From assembly GCF_000689415.1 (NCBI RefSeq), contig NZ_HG322950.1, forward strand, positions 5,091,501 through 5,155,500: DNA of 64,000 nt, given 5' to 3'. This DNA comes from Pseudomonas knackmussii B13. GTDB lineage: Bacteria > Pseudomonadota > Gammaproteobacteria > Pseudomonadales > Pseudomonadaceae. The translations under genes and the position numbers were made by a program. Below, one piece after another: positions 45,132 to 57,464 of this stretch. A model generated the notes under the pieces. The model was not told the DNA's origin, did no database searches, and saw only the letters and a program-made list of their open reading frames with translations. Each line of letters begins with the position of its first letter. Position 1 is the stretch's first letter.

Positions 45132-45773
45132 ATGTATTCAACACCGACGCATATCCTACTTGCCGGCGCCACGGGCCTTACCGGCGAACACCTGCTCGAC
45201 CGCATGCTCAGCGAGCGCACGGTCAAGCGCGTGCTGGCGCCTGCGCGTCGACAACTCGCCGCCCACCCGCGCCTGGAAAACCCCATCGGCCCGCTGGCCG
45301 AACTCATCCCGCAACTGCAGGGACCGATCGACACGGTGTTCTGCTGCCTGGGCACGACGATCAAGGAAGCGGGTTCGGAAGCGGCCTTCCGCGCGGTCGA
45401 CTACGACCTGCCGCTGGCCCTGGGCAAGCGCGCGCTCGAACTGGGCGCACGGCACTACGTGGTGGTCAGCGCATTGGGCGCCGACAGCAAGTCGTCGCTG
45501 TTCTACAACCGCGTCAAGGGTGAGCTGGAGGAAGCGCTGCAGAAGCAGGGCTGGCCGCAGCTGACCATCGCCCGCCCGTCCCTGCTGCTCGGCCAACGCG
45601 AGGAAGTGCGCCTGGCAGAACTGCTGGCCGCGCCCTTCGCACGTATCCTGCCGGGCAAGCTGCACGGCATCTACGCCTGCGCCCTGGCCCGCGCGCTCTG
45701 GCGCCTGGCGCTGGAAACCGGCAAGGGCGTGCGCTTCGTCGAGTCGGACGAACTGCGCCGGCTCGGCAAATAA
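45132..45773 (+). CDS. NAD(P)-binding oxidoreductase (YbjT/HTATIP2-like)
   Basis: 213 residues, atypical short-chain dehydrogenase. Rossmann motif ILLAGATGLTGEHLLDRML (residues 8-26), then DTVFCCLGTTIKEAGS, YVVVSALGADSKSSLFYNRVKGELEEAL (active-site Ser and YNRVK) and ARPSLLLGQREE. Substrate unknown. It is 42 bases downstream of the MORN/C13 gene on the same strand and may share its transcript. Confidence 0.85.
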   Translation: MYSTPTHILLAGATGLTGEHLLDRMLSERTVKRVLAPARRQLAAHPRLENPIGPLAELIPQLQGPIDTVFCCLGTTIKEAGSEAAFRAVDYDLPLALGKRALELGARHYVVVSALGADSKSSLFYNRVKGELEEALQKQGWPQLTIARPSLLLGQREEVRLAELLAAPFARILPGKLHGIYACALARALWRLALETGKGVRFVESDELRRLGK

Positions 45774-45829
45774 CCTCCCCTGCGCATGGCGGCGGATAAC
45801 CGCGAACGGTTATCCGCCCAAGCGACGAT

Positions 45830-46123
45830 TCAGTTCCCGCCCCACACCTGCAAACCGATGCCCAGTTCAGCGGCGATCGAGAACGGCAGCAGCAGCGTAT
45901 CCAGCAACGCACTGCCCGGCAGGTCGACGCCCGGGTAGGTCGGTGCCTGGGTCCCGAAGTGGTCCTCAGGGCAGCAACCGCCGTTGAGCGAATACCAGTC
46001 CAGGCGCGTGCCCGCGTAGATCAGCGGGGCGCCGGGCTTGTTCGCATCGAGGGTCTTCACCGTGGCGCAGCCACCCAGTTGCAGCAACAGCAGGGCGGCG
46101 AGGAATTTATTCGTCACTGACAA
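45830..46123 (-). CDS. YceK/YidQ-family lipoprotein
   Basis: 97 residues. Lipobox GGC at residues 17-19 (LLLLQLGGCATVKTLD). The family pattern PLIYAGTRLDWYSLNGG and DLPGSALLDTLLLPFSI is clear. Small outer-membrane lipoprotein of unknown role. Its start lies 17 bases inside the end of ubiX, so it is probably expressed from the mpl-ubiX transcript. Confidence 0.82.
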   Translation of the reverse strand: MSVTNKFLAALLLLQLGGCATVKTLDANKPGAPLIYAGTRLDWYSLNGGCCPEDHFGTQAPTYPGVDLPGSALLDTLLLPFSIAAELGIGLQVWGGN

Positions 46124-46736
46124 GATGGTGTTCGCCCCAGCGCGGCAGCATGTCCTGGGGAATGCCCAGTTGGTTGAGGATGCGCGCGACCACGAAGTCG
46201 ACCAGGTCGTCGATGGTCTGCGGCTGATGGTAGAAGCCCGGTGCAGCCGGCAGGATGACCGCCCCCAGGTTGGACAGCTTGAGCATGTTCTCCAGGTGGA
46301 TGCTGGAGAACGGCGCCTCGCGCGGCACCAGGATCAGCTGCCGGCGCTCCTTGAGGGCAACGTCGGCGGCGCGCTCGATCAGGTTGTTGCATGCGCCCGT
46401 GGCGATCGCCGAGAGCGTGCCGGTGGAGCAAGGCACCACCACCATCGCACTCGGCGCGCCGGAGCCGGAGGCCACCGGGGCCATCCAGTCTTCCTTGCCG
46501 TAGACGCGGATCTGCCCCGGCGCTGCGCCCGTGTATTCGCTGAGGAAAGCCTGCATAGCCTGCGGCTTGCTCGGCAGGGTCACGTCGGTTTCCGTGGCCA
46601 CCACCAGCTGCGCGGCCTTGGAAATCAGGAAGTGTACCTCGCGGTCCTCCTGCACCAGGCAGTCGAGCAGGCGCAAACCGTACTGCGCGCCGGAAGCGCC
46701 GGTCATCGCCAGGGTGACGCGTTCGGCTCCCGCCAT
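46107..46736 (-). CDS. ubiX: Flavin prenyltransferase UbiX
   Basis: 209 residues. VTLAMTGASGAQYGLRLLDCL binds FMN; PCSTGTLSAIATGACNNLIERAADVALKERRQLILVPREAPFSSIHLENML is the UbiX signature. It makes prenylated FMN, the cofactor of UbiD decarboxylase in ubiquinone synthesis. The start lies one base after the mpl stop, so the two genes are coupled. Confidence 0.95.
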   Translation of the reverse strand: MAGAERVTLAMTGASGAQYGLRLLDCLVQEDREVHFLISKAAQLVVATETDVTLPSKPQAMQAFLSEYTGAAPGQIRVYGKEDWMAPVASGSGAPSAMVVVPCSTGTLSAIATGACNNLIERAADVALKERRQLILVPREAPFSSIHLENMLKLSNLGAVILPAAPGFYHQPQTIDDLVDFVVARILNQLGIPQDMLPRWGEHHLVSDE

Positions 46737-46737
46737 C

Positions 46738-48090
46738 TCAGTCCTCCAGGGCCTTGGCCAGCTTGCCGTGCAAGCCGCCGAAACCGCCGTTGCTCATGAT
46801 CACCACCTGGGTTCCCGGCGTGGCGATGGCCTTCACGCCTTCGATGATCGACTCCAGCGAGTCGCACACCTGGGTCGGCACGGTCGAGCTGGCGACGGTG
46901 GCGGCGAGGTCCCAGCCCAGGTTCGGCGGCGCGTACCAGAAGACGTGGTCGGCCTGGGTGACGCTGTCCGGCAGGCCGTCGCGGTGCGCGCCAAGCTTCA
47001 TGGAATTGGAGCGCGGTTCGATCACCGCGATCACCGGGGCGTCGCCGACGCGCTTGCGCAGGCCGTCGAGCGTGGTGGCAATGGCGGTCGGGTGGTGCGC
47101 GAAGTCGTCGTAGAGGGTCACGCCCTTCACTTCGGCGACCTTCTCCATGCGCCGCTTGACGCTCTTGAAGGCAGCCAGCGCGGCGATGCCGAGCTCCGGC
47201 ACCACGCCGACGTGACGCGCCGCGGCCAAGCAGGCCAGGGCGTTGGCGACGTTGTGCTGGCCGGCCAATTCCCACTCGACCACGCCCTGCGCGGCGCCGT
47301 CGAACAGCACCTCGAAGCGCGAGCCGTCCTCGCTGAGCAGGCGCGCCTGCCATTGGCCGCCGGTACCTGTGGTCTGCACCGGAGTCCAGCAACCCATGCC
47401 GATCACGCGCTTGAGCGCGGTCTCGCTTTCGGGATGGATGACCAGGCCTTCGCCGGGAATGGTCCGCACCAGGTGGTGGAACTGCCGCTCGATGGCCGCT
47501 AGGTCGGGGAAGATGTCCGCGTGGTCGAATTCCAGGTTGTTCAGGATCGCGGTGCGCGGGCGGTAGTGGACGAACTTGGAGCGCTTGTCGAAGAAGGCGC
47601 TGTCGTACTCGTCGGCCTCGACCACGAAGAACGGCGTACCGCCCAGGCGCGCGGAAACACCGAAGTTCTGCGGCACGCCGCCGATCAGGAAGCCCGGGCT
47701 CATGCCGGCATGCTCCAGCACCCAGGCCAGCATGCTGCTGGTGGTGGTCTTGCCGTGGGTGCCGGCAGCGGCCAGAACCCAGCGGCCCTGCAGCACGTGG
47801 TCGGCCAGCCACTGCGGACCGGAGACGTAGGGCAGGCCCTTGTTCAGCACGTACTCGACCGCGGGGTTGCCGCGCGACAGGGCGTTGCCGATCACCACCA
47901 GGTCCGGTGCCGGCTCCATATGCGCGGGCTCGTAGCCCTGCATGAGTTCGATGCCCTGGGCTTGCAGCTGGGTGCTCATGGGCGGGTAGACATTGGCGTC
48001 GGAGCCGGTGACGCGGTGGCCCAGCTCCTTGGCCAGCACGGCCAGCGAACCCATGAAGGTGCCGCAGATGCCGAGGATGTGGATATGCAT
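46738..48090 (-). CDS. mpl: UDP-MurNAc:L-Ala-gamma-D-Glu-meso-DAP ligase Mpl
   Basis: 450 residues, Mur ligase family. MHIHILGICGTFMGSLAVLAKELGH (NAD-like binding N-domain), ATP loop AAAGTHGKTTTSSM, then LNNLEFDHADIF and DDFAHHPTAI. It returns the tripeptide freed during peptidoglycan turnover to UDP-MurNAc and so also influences AmpC induction. The start at 48090 has AGGAG 6 bases upstream; a start 6 codons earlier lacks one. First gene of mpl-ubiX-lipoprotein. Confidence 0.95.
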   Translation of the reverse strand: MHIHILGICGTFMGSLAVLAKELGHRVTGSDANVYPPMSTQLQAQGIELMQGYEPAHMEPAPDLVVIGNALSRGNPAVEYVLNKGLPYVSGPQWLADHVLQGRWVLAAAGTHGKTTTSSMLAWVLEHAGMSPGFLIGGVPQNFGVSARLGGTPFFVVEADEYDSAFFDKRSKFVHYRPRTAILNNLEFDHADIFPDLAAIERQFHHLVRTIPGEGLVIHPESETALKRVIGMGCWTPVQTTGTGGQWQARLLSEDGSRFEVLFDGAAQGVVEWELAGQHNVANALACLAAARHVGVVPELGIAALAAFKSVKRRMEKVAEVKGVTLYDDFAHHPTAIATTLDGLRKRVGDAPVIAVIEPRSNSMKLGAHRDGLPDSVTQADHVFWYAPPNLGWDLAATVASSTVPTQVCDSLESIIEGVKAIATPGTQVVIMSNGGFGGLHGKLAKALED

Positions 48091-48217
48091 GCAGACTCCT
48101 GCAATCAAGCCTGGTGAGGCGCTTCGAATGGCCGGCAGATTAGCACAGCGCCACCCTCTCGCGGCGCGGCCGGGAGCATCAGACGACGCCGTTTGGCGGG
48201 GGTTCCGTGGGGGCGAT

Positions 48218-48290
48218 GTTCGCGAGCAAGCTCGCTCCTACGAGGAGCAGCGTGGTGCCACAACATGTAGGAGCGAGCTTGCTCGCGAAC
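48218..48290. repeat. REPIN: two inverted REPs between mpl and the eut regulator
   Basis: Two 24-base units in inverted order (48218-48241 and 48267-48290), each containing GAGCGAGCTTGCTCGC or its complement, with 25 bases between. The arms are perfectly complementary. It sits 6 bases past the stop of the AcoR-type gene. Confidence 0.85.
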
Positions 48291-48296
48291 CGCCGA

Positions 48297-50213
<1,917 letters not shown>

Positions 50214-50324
50214 TGTTCTGGTTCTCCACGGAAGGGACGGCAGGCAGTCCCGGGGCGACCGTTTCCGCAGCATCGTCCAGCGCGCGGAGCAATGCAATGG
50301 CCGTGTGACCCGCAGGTCATGGGC

Positions 50325-50365
50325 TGTACCGAAAACGGGACAAACTGTCACCCGCGACTGTCCCG
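50325..50365. promoter_or_regulatory. Candidate activator site for the AcoR-type regulator
   Basis: TGTACCG-AAAA-CGGGACA (50325-50342) is an inverted repeat with one mismatch. A further TGTCCCG (50359-50365) pairs with the CGGGACA half across 16 bases. It is about 80-115 bases upstream of the sigma54 promoter, a normal activator distance. Confidence 0.6.
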
Positions 50366-50440
50366 GAGCTGCCACAGCGCCTACCAGGCAGGTTCCACAA
50401 TCCGACCGTTGGCCCAGCAATGACGGGCCTTCCACTGGCA

Positions 50441-50456
50441 TGGCCCGGCCCTTGCT
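50441..50456 (+). promoter_or_regulatory. Sigma54 promoter of the aldehyde dehydrogenase gene
   Basis: TGGCCC-GGCCC-TTGCT keeps GG and GC at the correct 10-base distance, 62 bases before the start codon. The rest of the 304-base gap to eatR holds only the activator site. Confidence 0.7.
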
Positions 50457-50517
50457 CTAGTCTTGTTAGACCGCAAACGCGTCCTCCCCAACAAAGACAA
50501 GAGTCAGGAGATCAACC

Positions 50518-52038
<1,521 letters not shown>

Positions 52039-52082
52039 TCCCCCCGCCCGCTGCGGCGGGCGTCTTCCCGACTCTCTTCTTT

Positions 52083-52109
52083 GCGCGGCCTGCGGGCCGC
52101 GCTTTTTTT
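52083..52109 (+). terminator. Terminator after the aldehyde dehydrogenase gene
   Basis: GCGCGGCC-TGCG-GGCCGCGC followed by seven T. Confidence 0.92.
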
Positions 52110-52131
52110 GCCTTGCGGAAAGCGGCACCGC

Positions 52132-52225
52132 GTAGGAGCGGATCTTATCCGCGAAAACCCTGGCACCCGCGCATCCTGTAGGAGCGGGCCATGCCCGCGA
52201 TCGCGGACAAGGTCCGCTCCTACAG
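52132..52225. repeat. REP composite (third copy of the 93-bp type)
   Basis: Same order as the pair around hicAB: a GTAGGAGCGGATCTTATCC unit, a spacer, then GTAGGAGCGGGCCATGCCC and the inverted end GGTCCGCTCCTAC. The spacer differs from the hicAB pair. Confidence 0.85.
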
Positions 52226-52265
52226 TGCTTTCTGCAGCGGGGATGGCTCAGGTCTAGTTGGGGCG

Positions 52266-53315
52266 TCAGCCCTCATGGCTACGCCACTGCCGCGGGCTCA
52301 CCCCGAACCAGCGGCGGAAGGCGCGGGAGAAGGCGCTGGTCTCGGAATAGCCAAGCAGCGGCGCCAGCTCGGAAATCGGCCGCTGGCGCTGGCGCAGGTA
52401 GTGCAGCGCCAGGTCGCGGCGGGTGTTTTCCACCAGTTGGCTGAAGCTCAGGCCCGCCTCGCGCAAGCGCCGCTGCAGGCCGGCCGCGGTCAGTTCCAGG
52501 CGTTCTGCAATCAGCTCCAGCACCGGCTCACCCTCGCCCAGTGCCAGGCGAATCTGGGTGCCCGCATCTTCCAGCAGGTCCGGGCGATTGCCCTGTTCAC
52601 CGAGGCGGCGGATCACGTCCTGGACCAGGAACAGCAGGTTGGCGTCGCGCTCGGGCATCAGCCGGCCGCGGATGTCGGCCTTGGGCACCAGCAGCGAATT
52701 GCAGCCGCGCTGGAAATGCACCGGCGCGCCGAACACCTTGCCATGTTCCTGCCAGCCATCCGGCCGCGCGTGCTCGAAGCCCACTGCGCGCGGCGTCCAA
52801 TCTGCGCCGAGGGCGTGGCGCAACAGGTTCAGCGCCATGCCCATGGTCAGCTCGGCGTCCTGTCGACGGTCGAGGATGGCGCCGTGCTGCACCTGGTAGT
52901 CGAAGCGGTAGCACTCGCCGCAATCGACCAGGCGGATCAGCGTGCTGTGCTGGTGATAGGGGAAGGCCGCGGCGAAGTTGCGCAGGGCGTCTTCGAGGGT
53001 TTCCGAACACAGCCCGACATAGCCCAGCAGGCCGAGCGCACGCGGCTGGAATTGCTGGCCGTAGCGCAGGCCGAAGTTGTCGCAACCCGATTGCCGCGCC
53101 GCCTCTTCCAGCACCTGGCAATAGTTGGTCAACGCCAGGCTGAGCGTCGGGTGGCGCAGTTGCTCGGGATCGATGCCGGCGCGGCCGAAGACCCGGTCGA
53201 GGTCACCGCCCTGGGCGCGGATGAAACCATCCAGTCCGCTGGCGGCGGCGGACAGCACACCGATGTTGCTGGCCGTTGGCGCAAGGCCTGCGGCGGAGAA
53301 CAGAGACGGGGTCAT
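52266..53315 (-). CDS. AraC-family regulator with arabinose-binding-like N-terminus
   Basis: 349 residues. The N-terminal domain (GLDGFIRAQGGDLDRVFGRAGIDPEQL ... FGLRYGQQFQPRALGLLGYVGLCSETLEDALRNF) is that of OruR/ArgR-like AraC proteins. The C-terminal helix-turn-helix pair ends in ISELAPLLGYSETSAFSRAFRRWFGVSPRQWR. It is divergent from the ethanolamine permease gene; a 9-9 inverted repeat in the shared gap is a possible binding site. From memory it is not part of the P. aeruginosa eut locus, so it may be an extra regulator here. Confidence 0.87.
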   Translation of the reverse strand: MTPSLFSAAGLAPTASNIGVLSAAASGLDGFIRAQGGDLDRVFGRAGIDPEQLRHPTLSLALTNYCQVLEEAARQSGCDNFGLRYGQQFQPRALGLLGYVGLCSETLEDALRNFAAAFPYHQHSTLIRLVDCGECYRFDYQVQHGAILDRRQDAELTMGMALNLLRHALGADWTPRAVGFEHARPDGWQEHGKVFGAPVHFQRGCNSLLVPKADIRGRLMPERDANLLFLVQDVIRRLGEQGNRPDLLEDAGTQIRLALGEGEPVLELIAERLELTAAGLQRRLREAGLSFSQLVENTRRDLALHYLRQRQRPISELAPLLGYSETSAFSRAFRRWFGVSPRQWRSHEG

Positions 53316-53376
53316 GGGCGCACGCTCGTTTTATTGATCACTTATCCAAGAAAACGGATTTGCAATTCCCATGCCT

Positions 53377-53408
53377 CGTTTGACGACACCTCCGAAGCGC
53401 GTCAAACG
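53377..53408. promoter_or_regulatory. Inverted repeat between AraC regulator and ethanolamine permease
   Basis: CGTTTGACG and CGTCAAACG, perfect 9-base arms 14 bases apart, 61 bases upstream of the AraC start and about 190 before the permease start. Possible operator. No convincing promoter was found in the rest of this 285-base gap. Confidence 0.45.
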
Positions 53409-53600
53409 GGGCTCTGCGCAAACCATCGCGCCACCTTGGAGGGCGCGCCGCGCCTCATTCTGGGGCGATGGGTAACACCCTGTTGCAACTTGACCGCAGG
53501 GCTCGCACGCGGTGCCCCAGGGTCAAGTCCTCGCCCGCCTTGCTCGCTACCATCGAGGCCTGGCAACCCGACCACGCCCCAAGGGGCAGAGGAGTCCTCG

Positions 53601-54965
53601 ATGAGCGCATCACAACTAAAACCGACGCTTGGAACCTTGCACCTCTGGGGCCTGGCCGTAGGCCTGGTGATTTCCGGCGAATATTTCGGCTGGAGCTACG
53701 GCTGGGGCACCGCCGGCACCCTCGGCTTCCTGGTCACCACCCTGATGGTGGCCCTGATGTACACCTGCTTCATCTTCAGCTACACCGAGCTGACCACTGC
53801 GATCCCCCACGCTGGCGGCCCCTTCGCCTACAGCCTGCGGGCGTTCGGCAAGACCGGCGCGAGCATTGCCGGGATCGCCACCCTGATCGAATTCGTCTTC
53901 GCCCCGCCGGCCATCGCCATGGCCATCGGCGCCTACCTCAACGTGCAGTTCCCGGCGCTCGATCCGAAGTGGGCGGCGGCCGGCGCGTACGTGATCTTCA
54001 TGTCCCTGAACATCATCGGCGTGAGCATCGCCGCGACCTTCGAGCTGGTGGTCACGGTGCTCGCGGTGATCGAGCTGCTGGTGTTCATGGGCGTGGTCGC
54101 CCCGGGCTTCAGCTTCAGCAACTTCGTCCTGAATGGCTGGGCCGGTTCCAGCGAATTCAGCGTCTCGGCCATCGGCGGCATCTTCGCGGCGATCCCCTTC
54201 GCCATCTGGTTCTTCCTCGCCATCGAGGGTGCAGCCATGGCCGCCGAGGAAGCCAAGGACCCGAAACGCACCATCCCGCGCGCCTACATCGGCGGCATCT
54301 TGACCCTGGTGGTGCTGGCCATCGGCGTGATGATCTTCGCCGGCGGCGTGGGCGACTGGCGCACCCTGTCGAACATCAACGACCCGCTGCCGCAGGCGAT
54401 GAAAGCGGTGGTCGGCAACAACTCGACCTGGATGCACATGCTGGTATGGATCGGCCTGTTCGGCCTGGTCGCCAGCTTCCACGGCATCATCCTCGGCTAC
54501 TCGCGGCAGTTCTTCGCCCTCGCCCGTGCCGGCTTCCTGCCGCCGGCGCTGGCCAAGCTGTCGCGCTTCCAGACCCCGCACCGGGCGATCCTCGCCGGTG
54601 GCGTGATCGGCATCGCGGCGATCTTCAGCGACAACCTGATCAGCCTGCAGGGCATGACCCTGACTGCGGCGATGATCACCATGAGCGTGTTCGGCGCCAT
54701 CGTCATGTACATCATGAGCATGCTCAGCCTGTTCAAGCTGCGCCGCAGCGAGCCGAACCTGGAGCGCACCTTCCGCGCCCCCGGCTACCCGGTGGTGCCG
54801 GGTATCGCGCTTGGCCTGGCGCTGCTGTGCCTGGTGGCGATGCTCTGGTACAACGAAGTCATCGCCGTGGTGTTCCTGGTCCTGATGCTCGCCGGCATCA
54901 TCTGCTGCAACCTGGTGATCGCCGCGCGCCGTGGCGTGCCGGCCAGCTTCGCCAGCGAAGGCTGA
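53601..54965 (+). CDS. eat: Ethanolamine permease
   Basis: 454 residues, APC-superfamily amino acid/amine transporter with about 12 helices. TLHLWGLAVGLVISGEYFGWSYGWGTAGTLGFLVTT is typical of ethanolamine permeases. It brings ethanolamine across the inner membrane for EutBC. GGAG lies 6 bases before ATG 53601; longer open frames upstream run through the AraC gene's antisense. It is 54 bases upstream of eutB on the same strand. Confidence 0.9.
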   Translation: MSASQLKPTLGTLHLWGLAVGLVISGEYFGWSYGWGTAGTLGFLVTTLMVALMYTCFIFSYTELTTAIPHAGGPFAYSLRAFGKTGASIAGIATLIEFVFAPPAIAMAIGAYLNVQFPALDPKWAAAGAYVIFMSLNIIGVSIAATFELVVTVLAVIELLVFMGVVAPGFSFSNFVLNGWAGSSEFSVSAIGGIFAAIPFAIWFFLAIEGAAMAAEEAKDPKRTIPRAYIGGILTLVVLAIGVMIFAGGVGDWRTLSNINDPLPQAMKAVVGNNSTWMHMLVWIGLFGLVASFHGIILGYSRQFFALARAGFLPPALAKLSRFQTPHRAILAGGVIGIAAIFSDNLISLQGMTLTAAMITMSVFGAIVMYIMSMLSLFKLRRSEPNLERTFRAPGYPVVPGIALGLALLCLVAMLWYNEVIAVVFLVLMLAGIICCNLVIAARRGVPASFASEG

Positions 54966-55019
54966 TCCACCGGCGCCGGGCCGCAGGGCCTGGCGCCTTC
55001 GTCGCCCCAAGGAGATCCC

Positions 55020-56414
55020 ATGCCCGGATACGCCCACAGCGTCGGCGGCCAGACCTGGCGCTTCGACAGTCTCAAGGACCTCATGGCCAAGGCCAGCCCG
55101 GAGCGCTCCGGCGACTGCCTGGCCGGCGTCGCGGCGAGCAGCGATGCCGAGCGCGTCGCCGCGCAGATGGCGCTGGCCGAGGTGCCTCTCAAGCGCTTCC
55201 TCGACGAGGCGCTGATCCCCTACGAGGACGACGAGGTCACCCGCCTCATCATCGACAGTCACGACCGCGCCGCCTTCGCGCCGGTCAGCCACCTGACAGT
55301 CGGCGACTTCCGCAACTGGCTGCTCGGCGACGCCGCCAACGAGGACAGCCTGCGCGCCCTGGCGCCGGGGCTGACGCCGGAGATGGCGGCGGCGGTATCG
55401 AAGATCATGCGCGTGCAGGACCTGGTCCTCGCGGCACAGAAGATCCGCGTAGTCACCCGTTTCCGCAACACCCAGGGCCTGAGCGGGCGACTGTCGACCC
55501 GCCTGCAGCCCAACCACCCGACCGACGATCCGGCCGGCATCGCCGCCAGCGTCCTCGACGGCCTGCTCTACGGCAACGGCGACGCCATGCTCGGCATCAA
55601 CCCGGCCACCGACAGCCTGCAATCGATCTGCACCCTGCTGGAGATGCTCGACGCGATCATCCAGCGCTACGAGATTCCCACCCAGTCGTGCGTGCTCACC
55701 CACGTCACCAGTTCGATCGAAGCGATCAATCGTGGCGCGCCGCTGGACCTGGTCTTCCAGTCCATCGCCGGTACCGAGGCGGCCAACGCCAGCTTCGGCG
55801 TCAGCCTGGCAGTCCTCAAGGAAGGCTACGAGGCCGGCCTGTCGCTCAAGCGCGGCACGCTCGGCGACAACCTCATGTACTTCGAGACCGGTCAGGGCAG
55901 CGCGCTCTCGGCCAACGCCCACCACGGCGTCGACCAGCAGACCTGCGAGACCCGCGCCTACGCGGTGGCCCGGCACTTCAAGCCGTTCCTGGTGAACACC
56001 GTGGTCGGCTTCATCGGCCCGGAGTACCTGTACAACGGCAAGCAGATCATCCGCGCCGGCCTGGAAGACCACTTCTGCGGCAAGCTGCTCGGCGTGCCCA
56101 TGGGTTGCGACATCTGCTACACCAACCATGCCGAGGCCGACCAGGACGACATGGACATGCTGCTGACCCTGCTCGGCGTGGCCGGGATCAACTTCATCAT
56201 GGGCATCCCCGGCTCCGACGACGTGATGCTCAACTACCAGACCACCTCCTTCCACGACGCGCTCTACGCGCGGCAGAGCCTCGGCCTGCGCGCCGCGCCT
56301 GAGTTCGAGGCGTGGCTGGAACGCATGCAGATTCTCCAGCAACAGGAAGGCCGCGTACGCCTGGCCGAGCAACTGCCGCCGGCGTTCCGCCCGGCCCTGG
56401 CGCAACTGAGCTGA
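55020..56414 (+). CDS. eutB: Ethanolamine ammonia-lyase large subunit EutB
   Basis: 464 residues, normal length. It binds ethanolamine in a TIM barrel and, with B12 held by EutC, converts it to acetaldehyde and ammonia. Recognised by RVVTRFRNTQGLSGRLSTRLQPNHPTDDPAGIAASVLDGLLYGNGDAMLGINPATDS and GIPGSDDVMLNYQTTSFHDALYARQ. No eutA reactivase gene or shell protein gene lies nearby. CAAGGAG precedes the start. It leads eutC by 9 bases. Confidence 0.96.
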   Translation: MPGYAHSVGGQTWRFDSLKDLMAKASPERSGDCLAGVAASSDAERVAAQMALAEVPLKRFLDEALIPYEDDEVTRLIIDSHDRAAFAPVSHLTVGDFRNWLLGDAANEDSLRALAPGLTPEMAAAVSKIMRVQDLVLAAQKIRVVTRFRNTQGLSGRLSTRLQPNHPTDDPAGIAASVLDGLLYGNGDAMLGINPATDSLQSICTLLEMLDAIIQRYEIPTQSCVLTHVTSSIEAINRGAPLDLVFQSIAGTEAANASFGVSLAVLKEGYEAGLSLKRGTLGDNLMYFETGQGSALSANAHHGVDQQTCETRAYAVARHFKPFLVNTVVGFIGPEYLYNGKQIIRAGLEDHFCGKLLGVPMGCDICYTNHAEADQDDMDMLLTLLGVAGINFIMGIPGSDDVMLNYQTTSFHDALYARQSLGLRAAPEFEAWLERMQILQQQEGRVRLAEQLPPAFRPALAQLS

Positions 56415-56423
56415 GGAAGCGCG

Positions 56424-57236
56424 ATGCACGACGACAAGCCCACCGCCACGCCCAACCCCTGGCAGGAACTGCGCCGCCTGACCCCGGCGCGCATCGCCCT
56501 CGGCCGCGCCGGCACCAGCCTGCCGACCCAGGCGCAACTGGACTTCCAGTTCGCCCACGCGCAGGCCCGCGACGCCGTGCACCTGCCCTTCGACCATGCC
56601 GGCATCAGCGCCGCCCTGGCCGAACGCGGCCGCGACACGCTGCTGCTGCACAGCGCCGCCGCCGACCGCCATGTCTACCTGCAACGCCCCGATCTCGGCC
56701 GGCGCCTGCACGCTGATTCTGCTCAACGCCTGCGCCAGCACGCCGAGGCCAACCCGCAGGGCTACGACCTTGCCGTGGTGATCGCCGACGGGCTTTCCGC
56801 ACTGGCCGTGCAGCGTCACGCCCTGCCCTTCCTCGAACGTCTCGAGGAGCAGGCGCGCGGCGAAGGCTGGAGCCTGTCGCCAGTAGCCCTGGTGCAACAG
56901 GGCCGCGTCGCGGTGGCCGACGAGGTAGGCGAGCTGCTGCGGGCGAAGATGGTGGTCATCCTGATTGGCGAGCGCCCCGGACTCAGCTCGCCGGACAGCC
57001 TCGGCCTGTACTTCACCTGGTCGCCGAAGGTCGGCCTCAACGACGCCTACCGCAACTGCATCTCCAACGTGCGCCTGGAAGGCCTGAGCTACGGCATGGC
57101 CGCGCACCGCCTGCTCTACCTGATGCGCGAGGCCTGCCGGCGCCAGCTCTCCGGGGTCAACCTGAAGGACGAGGCGGAACTGCCGAGCCTGGGTGGCGAG
57201 GGGCCGGGCGCCAACTTCCTGCTTGCCGGCAACTGA
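56424..57236 (+). CDS. eutC: Ethanolamine ammonia-lyase small subunit EutC
   Basis: 270 residues. TPARIALGRAGTSLPTQAQLDFQFAHAQARDAVHLPFD and LGLYFTWSPKVGLNDAYRNCISNVRLEGLSYGMAAHRLLYLM are EutC signatures. It holds adenosylcobalamin against EutB. The N-terminal extension that targets EutC to microcompartments in enterics is short here (about 13 residues before TPARIALGR), fitting a cytosolic enzyme. Last gene of the cluster, followed by a REPIN. Confidence 0.95.
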   Translation: MHDDKPTATPNPWQELRRLTPARIALGRAGTSLPTQAQLDFQFAHAQARDAVHLPFDHAGISAALAERGRDTLLLHSAAADRHVYLQRPDLGRRLHADSAQRLRQHAEANPQGYDLAVVIADGLSALAVQRHALPFLERLEEQARGEGWSLSPVALVQQGRVAVADEVGELLRAKMVVILIGERPGLSSPDSLGLYFTWSPKVGLNDAYRNCISNVRLEGLSYGMAAHRLLYLMREACRRQLSGVNLKDEAELPSLGGEGPGANFLLAGN

Positions 57237-57252
57237 CGCAGAAAATTTCCCT

Positions 57253-57317
57253 GTAGGAGCGAGCTTGCTCGCGAACCGGCTTCGCAGCGGGGCATTCGCG
57301 AGCAAGCTCGCGCCTAC
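57253..57317. repeat. REPIN after eutC
   Basis: GTAGGAGCGAGCTTGCTCGC and its near-complement in inverted order (ending GCTCGCGCCTAC). One arm has C in place of T in CTCCTAC. Confidence 0.82.
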
Positions 57318-57464
57318 GAGACAGCTGCCACACCGCCTTCGATCAAACGCTTGCTTGGATTGCGCTTTCCACGATTTCTGGTGCAGCATCCAGCCCCATG
57401 CCATTTCGCTGGCATAGCAACTGCATCGTGATAGCAGCCCATTCACCGACCGCAGAGAATCGAT

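Noticed and set aside
43440..45773. Caspase-like protease as part of an anti-phage system
   Set aside because: The protein is an exported lipoprotein, and the neighbours are metabolic or envelope genes, with no cyclase, effector or defence partner.
53316..53600. sigma54 promoter before the ethanolamine permease
   Set aside because: The only GG-N10-GC matches lie in GC-rich sequence without the flanking consensus, so none is called.
53316..57317. Ethanolamine microcompartment
   Set aside because: No shell (BMC) proteins, EutE-type CoA-acylating dehydrogenase or eutA are present. The cluster is the simple Pseudomonas type.
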